Origin: Caldithrix sp.
Lineage (GTDB): Bacteria > KSB1 > UBA2214 > DYKH01
Direction of reading: 5' to 3'
DNA length: 38,312 nucleotides
Assembly (NCBI GenBank): GCA_020722685.1
Contig: DYKH01000046.1
Location: 1 to 38,312 of the forward strand
Of this stretch, positions 34,247-38,312 are shown in pieces. Every line of letters starts with the position of its first letter. Positions within the stretch are counted from its first letter, which is position 1. The translations under genes and the position numbers were made by a program. The notes beneath the pieces are model-generated. The model ran no database searches. It was not told the origin of the DNA and saw nothing but the letters and a program-made list of their open reading frames with translations.

Positions 34247-35065
34247 ATGAAGTTGCTTTTTTCAGAATACAAGTCAGACTACGCCCATTACATTTTTCCC
34301 TACGCCATCTGGGCGCTACCCGAAAAAGGCGAAACTCCCGCCACCTTCTTTGAACATGGTTTTCTCCCCAGCTCACGAAATTTGGATCGCTATTACTTGT
34401 GCCGGCAGATTCGCGTGCGTTTGGATCGTTTTCGCCCTTCCTCGGAGAATCGCCGCATCCTGCGCAAGGGTGAGGGCATTGGCTATCGGCTGGTGGCGCG
34501 GGGCGATTTCGATTTCAACACGCAGTGGATGGAGTTTTGCAAGTCCTACGCCGATCAAAAGTTCGGCGCCAACGTCATGACACGCGAGCGGCTCATGCTT
34601 CTGTTCCAGGCCCCGATCGTTTCGCATCTACTCGTTTTTACCGACACTGTGACTCGGCAGGATGTCGGTTTGGCCACTCTTTTTCTGGAGCCGCCGGCGT
34701 TGGCTTATTACTACTATGCCTTTTACGACCTGCGCTATTTCAAACGCAATCTCGGCATGTACATGATGACCTCAGCGGTGCAGGCAATGGCGGCGGAGTC
34801 GTTTTCCTTTCTTTATTTGGGGACATGTTACAGCCGTAACGCCCTGTACAAAACCCAATTTCAGGGCGCCGAGTTCTTTAATGGCTTTTGCTGGTCGTCC
34901 AATCTGACTGAGCTCAAATTCTTGCTGGAGCGCGACGTTCTGCCGATGGAGAAACATCTTTTGGAGTCGGAGAAATATCTGCAGGATTTCTATGACGATC
35001 GGCTTGATGAGGCGAAGCGCAGATCTTTATTCAAGACGGAGCATACCGTTCCAGATGTGGGATAG
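34247..35065 (+). CDS. Arginyltransferase (ATE/Bpt)-like GNAT-fold protein
   Basis: A 272-residue protein resembling the aminoacyl-tRNA-protein transferases ATE1/Bpt, which move an amino acid from tRNA to an amine. Matching blocks are HGFLPSSRNLDRYYLCRQIR, VRLDRFRPSSENRRILRKGE, YYYYAFYDLRYFKRNLGMYM (the rSLG block), then SFLYLGTCYSRNALYKTQFQ, equivalent to the YLGY..CxxMxYKxxFxP end of ATE. The N-terminal Cys cluster of ATE is missing; only one Cys remains. GGAG six bases upstream picks ATG 34247. It follows the ATP-grasp gene by 58 bp. Protein N-end-rule function seems unlikely in this operon; transfer of an amino acid to a small molecule is a reasonable guess. Confidence 0.75.
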   Translation: MKLLFSEYKSDYAHYIFPYAIWALPEKGETPATFFEHGFLPSSRNLDRYYLCRQIRVRLDRFRPSSENRRILRKGEGIGYRLVARGDFDFNTQWMEFCKSYADQKFGANVMTRERLMLLFQAPIVSHLLVFTDTVTRQDVGLATLFLEPPALAYYYYAFYDLRYFKRNLGMYMMTSAVQAMAAESFSFLYLGTCYSRNALYKTQFQGAEFFNGFCWSSNLTELKFLLERDVLPMEKHLLESEKYLQDFYDDRLDEAKRRSLFKTEHTVPDVG

Positions 35066-35295
35066 TGCCGTCGGCAAGCCGGCCATTCCTGATTTCCAAG
35101 AAGCTTCGAGTGACACTCCGCAACGACGACAGACTCAATTCGCCAGCCGGCGGTCGGGCCATGCTCGATTCCTTTCGTGTTTGTCACGGTGCGGATTCAG
35201 AATACGAGATTTGATACTCTTTGGGGAAACCTGCATTCTCCGTTCAAGCTTGCGACTAAAGAATCACAACTCAGGCAACTCTTGGGAAAATTACT

Positions 35296-36525
35296 ATGGC
35301 GACAATTAACAAAAATTTTACTAAATTGGCAGCCGGATATCTGTTTCCGGAAATTGCCAAGAGAACGAAAGCTTTTCTGGCGCAGAATCCCGGCGTAGAG
35401 ATTCTGCGCTTGGGCATCGGTAATACCACCGAACCGTTGACGCCTGCCGTCATTCAAGGCCTGCGACGAGGCGTCGAGAAACTTGCTTCTATTGAAACTT
35501 ACACCGGTTATGGCGATGAACAAGGTGATGCGCGCTTGCGCGAGGCCATTGCCGGACTCTATCGGGAGCGAGGCATCTCCATCGATCCGGCGGAAGTTTT
35601 TGTCAGCGATGGCGCCAAGCCGGATTCCGCCAACATCCAATCCATATTCGGCGCGGAAAACGTCATCGCGGTGCAGGATCCTGCTTATCCGGTTTACGTC
35701 GATACGAACGTGGCTGCGGGAAGGAGCGGCGGATTTGATGCGCAGAAAGCATTGTACCGCGGCTTTGTCTATATGCCCTGCAACGAGAGAAACGGTTTTT
35801 CCCCCGATCTGCCCAAGGAAAAGGTCGATCTCATTTACTTGTGCAGTCCAAATAACCCGACCGGGGCGGTGGCGAGCAAAGAACAGTTGCGCGGGTTCGT
35901 GGAATACGCGAGGAAGGCCAAAGCAGTCATTCTCTATGATGCAGCCTATTCGGCCTTCATCAAAGACGCGAACCTGCCCCGGAGCATATATGAAGTCCAA
36001 AGGGCGCGTGAATGCGCCATCGAGATCAATAGCTTTTCCAAGAGCGCCGGTTTTACCGGCGTGAGGCTGGGATGGACTATTGTGCCAAAGGCTGTGTCGA
36101 CAGAAGACGCCGGACCGGGACAGGTTCACGCCTTATGGAATCGCCGACAATGTACGTTCTTCAATGGCGCTTCCAACATTGCGCAGGAAGGTGGGATCGC
36201 CGCATTGTCAGATCAGGGCAGGGAAGAATGCCAGAGGCTGGTTGACTACTATATGGCCAACGCCCGCATCATCCGCGAGGGACTGGCGGCGATGGGCTTG
36301 ACGCTTTACGGCGGCGTCAACGCCCCGTACATTTGGCTAAAGACGGTCAACGGGATGAGCTCGTGGGATTTCTTTGATAAGCTGCTTCGGGAAGCCCACG
36401 TGGTCGGCACGCCCGGCGTCGGCTTTGGTCCCAGCGGCGAGGGTTATTGCAGATTGAGCGCTTTTGGTCATCGGGAGACGGTCGAAAAGGCGGTGGAGAG
36501 TATTCAGAAAAATCTCCGGATTTAA
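35296..36525 (+). CDS. dapL: LL-diaminopimelate aminotransferase
   Basis: PLP aminotransferase that converts tetrahydrodipicolinate to L,L-diaminopimelate in one step, bypassing DapD/DapC/DapE. The 409 residues match DapL throughout: KLAAGYLFPEIAKRTKAF, EILRLGIGNTTEPLTPAVI, TYTGYGDEQGDARLREAIA, VFVSDGAKPDSANIQSIFG, DPAYPVYVDTNV, YLCSPNNPTGAV, the PLP Lys249 in NSFSKSAGFTGVRLGW. Presence of DapL fits the absence of succinylase or acetylase genes. The 230-bp gap before it holds no clear promoter. A short terminator follows the stop, separating it from lysA. Confidence 0.96.
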   Translation: MATINKNFTKLAAGYLFPEIAKRTKAFLAQNPGVEILRLGIGNTTEPLTPAVIQGLRRGVEKLASIETYTGYGDEQGDARLREAIAGLYRERGISIDPAEVFVSDGAKPDSANIQSIFGAENVIAVQDPAYPVYVDTNVAAGRSGGFDAQKALYRGFVYMPCNERNGFSPDLPKEKVDLIYLCSPNNPTGAVASKEQLRGFVEYARKAKAVILYDAAYSAFIKDANLPRSIYEVQRARECAIEINSFSKSAGFTGVRLGWTIVPKAVSTEDAGPGQVHALWNRRQCTFFNGASNIAQEGGIAALSDQGREECQRLVDYYMANARIIREGLAAMGLTLYGGVNAPYIWLKTVNGMSSWDFFDKLLREAHVVGTPGVGFGPSGEGYCRLSAFGHRETVEKAVESIQKNLRI

Positions 36526-36527
36526 CG

Positions 36528-36551
36528 CTCCGGGACGGAGTTTGTTTTTTT
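36528..36551 (+). terminator. dapL terminator
   Basis: CTCCG (36528-36532), loop GGA, CGGAG (36536-36540), followed by TTTGTTTTTTT. The stem is short but the T tract is strong, starting three bases after the dapL stop. Confidence 0.6.
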
Positions 36552-36698
36552 GTCACACCGCCGCATTCAGGGCGAACCGGTTGCTCACGCAAAGCTGCAA
36601 GGCTCGCCAGATTTTGTTTTTTGCGTTCCTATCGAGCTTGGCGTGAGTAAGTCTTTCGGCATCGTGGCTGGCAAGCTTGCGGTGTCTCGTTGAGGCTT

Positions 36699-36728
36699 TT
36701 GCCGATCTGGCGAGGTTAAGGTTATGAT
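36699..36728 (+). promoter_or_regulatory. Candidate lysA promoter
   Basis: TTGCCG (36699-36704), 18-bp spacer, TATGAT (36723-36728), about 50 bp before the lysA ATG. The position after the dapL terminator makes a separate lysA start plausible. The rest of the 253-bp gap shows nothing else. Confidence 0.45.
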
Positions 36729-36778
36729 CATTCTACAACCGTTCAGGTTTCGGGAGTTCATCAAGACGAGGTAAGAAC

Positions 36779-38098
36779 ATGCCTTTATCCAATTTGGGAA
36801 ATAGTCAATTGACAGCCAAAACCGTGGCGGAGGCCGCTGCGCGATTTGGAACACCGATTTATTTATATGACGAAAAAATGATTGTAGAAAGGTGCCGGCA
36901 AGTGCTGGCCATGCCGAACGCTTTCGGTCTACGAGTCAGCTATGCCATGAAAGCCAATTCCAGCAAAGCCTTGCTGCAGCTCATCGCCGGTCATGGCTTG
37001 CGTTTTGACGTGAGCTCGCTGAACGAGGCGCGCCGGGCGCATTTGGCCGGAATCGCCTACGAGCGAATGATGTACACCACGCAGGAGGTTCCGCTGGGCA
37101 AGGACCGGGCTGATTTAGAGGCCATGTTGCTGGCGGGAATGAAGTATAACGTCTGCTCCCTGAGGCAACTACAACTGGTGGCCGATTTTGCTGCTGCGAA
37201 GGAAATGACTCTGTCCATGCGCGTTCATCCCGGCGTCGGCTCCGGTGAGTCTTCCACCCGCAATACCGGGGACAAATATTCCTGTTTTGGCGTGCATCTT
37301 ACGGACATAGAAATGGCTTTGTCGTTCGCCAAATCCAAAGGATTGGTTTTCGACCAGGTGCATGTGCACATCGGCTCCGGCGGCGATCCGATTGCCTGGC
37401 AGCAGAATGTAGATCGGGAGTTGAGCTTTGTGGAGAAATATTTCCCGGATGCCCAGATCGTCAATTTTGGCGGCGGACTGAAAGAAGCCCGCATGCCTGA
37501 CGAAAGGCCGGCGGACGTCCAAGCCTTGGGCGAATACGCTAAGCAGAAAATAGAGGAATTTTACCGGCGAACCGGGAGAAAGCTGATCATGGAAGTTGAG
37601 CCGGGAACTTTTATCGTTGCTAATTCCGGTAACATCATCACCAGTGTCATCGACAAGAAGCAGACCGGGCCGGATGGATTTGAATTTCTCGTGCTGGACG
37701 GCGGCATGGAGGCTAACGCCCGCCCGCTGCTTTACGGCTCGCGGCATCCGTTTTATGTCGTCTCCAAAGAGGGGGAGTTGCTGTCTTCCGAGTTCGAGTT
37801 GAGCTCTCTTGATCCGGAAGACGATCTGCGTGTGGTGGTTGGGCGCTGCTGTGAAAGTGGCGATTCGCAGAGTCTGGACAAGCTGGGGAACATTGTGCCG
37901 CGAGTGATGGCCGATCCGCAAATCGGCGACTATGTGGTCATCGGCGGCGCTGGCGCCTATTGCGCCTCCATGACGCCGTTCAATTACAATTCTCACGTGC
38001 AAGCGCCGGAGGTGTTGCTGCGTGCTGACGGTTCATTGCAACTTATCCGAAAAGCGCAGACGTTGCAGCAAATGACCGCCAATGAATTGGGGTTATAA
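36779..38098 (+). CDS. lysA: Diaminopimelate decarboxylase, divergent substrate motif
   Basis: PLP fold-III decarboxylase, normally converting meso-diaminopimelate to lysine. The 439 residues resemble E. coli LysA in order: SYAMKANSSKALLQL (PLP Lys58), FDVSSLNEARRAHLAG, HPGVGSGESSTRNTGD, VHVHIGSGGD, NFGGGL, RPLLYGSRHPF, CCESGD (Cys358 of the active site), GAGAYCASMTPFNYNSH. Two substrate-contact motifs differ from the norm: EPGR is EPGT (Thr277) and the end of NYNSR is His. These arginines help bind the substrate carboxylate in known LysA enzymes, from general knowledge of the family. It may therefore prefer a different isomer or compound. GAGG precedes the ATG. Confidence 0.9.
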   Translation: MPLSNLGNSQLTAKTVAEAAARFGTPIYLYDEKMIVERCRQVLAMPNAFGLRVSYAMKANSSKALLQLIAGHGLRFDVSSLNEARRAHLAGIAYERMMYTTQEVPLGKDRADLEAMLLAGMKYNVCSLRQLQLVADFAAAKEMTLSMRVHPGVGSGESSTRNTGDKYSCFGVHLTDIEMALSFAKSKGLVFDQVHVHIGSGGDPIAWQQNVDRELSFVEKYFPDAQIVNFGGGLKEARMPDERPADVQALGEYAKQKIEEFYRRTGRKLIMEVEPGTFIVANSGNIITSVIDKKQTGPDGFEFLVLDGGMEANARPLLYGSRHPFYVVSKEGELLSSEFELSSLDPEDDLRVVVGRCCESGDSQSLDKLGNIVPRVMADPQIGDYVVIGGAGAYCASMTPFNYNSHVQAPEVLLRADGSLQLIRKAQTLQQMTANELGL

Positions 38099-38133
38099 AG
38101 GGACCATGGCTGGTAAAAAAGATCAAAAACCGC

Positions 38134-38162
38134 TTGACAATTTATCGAGAAAGAAGTATATA
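38134..38162 (+). promoter_or_regulatory. Promoter toward the next gene beyond the window
   Basis: TTGACA (38134-38139), 17-bp spacer, TATATA (38157-38162). It is a near-perfect sigma70 form, 36 bp after the lysA stop. No gene follows inside the window, so its target is unknown. Confidence 0.6.
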
Positions 38163-38186
38163 GTGGTTGACCGAAAACTTATTATT

Positions 38187-38312
38187 GTCATTTCGAATTC
38201 GCCTGGGCGAATGAGAAATCTGGCGGTGCTTAATTTCATGAGCCTTGACCAGATTCCTCGACTCACTCCGTTCGCTCGGAAAAACAAAGAAAGGTGATTT
38301 CGTTCAGACACT
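38187..38312. repeat. Dispersed inverted-repeat element, cut by the window end
   Basis: Starts GTCATTTCGAATTCGCC, with an internal ATTCGCC/GGCGAAT hairpin (38197-38212). GAGAAATCT (38213-38221) faces AGATTCCTC (38251-38259) as an imperfect inverted repeat. This is the widespread GTCATTTCG..GAGAAATCT intergenic repeat type. No gene is seen in 38099-38312. Confidence 0.55.

Noticed and set aside
38082..38297. Short plus-strand frame overlapping the lysA end
   Set aside because: It overlaps the promoter at 38134 and the dispersed repeat, with no ribosome binding site or known motif.

Overview
The window is bacterial chromosome with mid-range G+C, genes on both strands, short intergenic gaps and several families of dispersed palindromes and short-period repeats. 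The menaquinone genes (menA, menG), type III glutamine synthetase, DapL-type lysine pathway, several exported sugar enzymes and a Bacteroidota-like promoter form (TTGCAT, 17 bp, then TAnnTT) suggest a Gram-negative member of the FCB group or a neighbour such as Calditrichota/KSB1. This placement is inference; no marker gene in the window fixes it.

Layout. 1-3058: a sugar ABC importer (binding protein cut by the window edge, two permeases, no ATPase). 3065-4285: two small membrane proteins (PH-like and NfeD-like). 4412-4488: tRNA-Asp. 4627-5346: a DUF1080 lipoprotein. On the minus strand between 5646 and 13496 lie a transglutaminase-like/TPR protein, a glutathione peroxidase, a CAAX protease, menA, menG and a large exported GH38 alpha-mannosidase. 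14008-16525: a flippase-like membrane protein and a GT39/ArnT-like glycosyltransferase. 16794-19004: glnN with a clear promoter and a strong downstream hairpin. 19485-22499: an ExoIII-type nuclease and an exported GH42 glycosidase. 22545-23750: a PIN toxin-antitoxin pair and a GxxExxY protein. 23801-27172: an EndoQ-UvrD fusion. 27318-28364: threonine aldolase, whose ribosome binding site is the end of a hexanucleotide repeat.

28441-38098 is a lysine/diaminopimelate locus: promoter, complete lysine riboswitch (L-box), intrinsic terminator, then lysC, dapB, dapA, a dapF homologue, a PurD-like ATP-grasp ligase, an arginyltransferase (ATE)-like protein, dapL, and lysA behind its own terminator and promoter. 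LysC, DapA, DapB and DapL look canonical and would carry aspartate to L,L-diaminopimelate (Asd is not in the window). The later steps look altered. The DapF homologue has serine at both catalytic cysteine positions, LysA has lost the arginine of its EPGR motif, and two peptide-bond-forming enzyme types (ATP-grasp and aminoacyl-tRNA transferase-like) sit between dapF and dapL. This is the best candidate in the window for an undescribed pathway: a diaminopimelate- or lysine-derived product, or a modified end to lysine synthesis.

Other points of interest are the degenerate hexamer repeats, a possible 128-bp element with terminal inverted repeats, and a palindrome copy that supplies the dapB stop codon.
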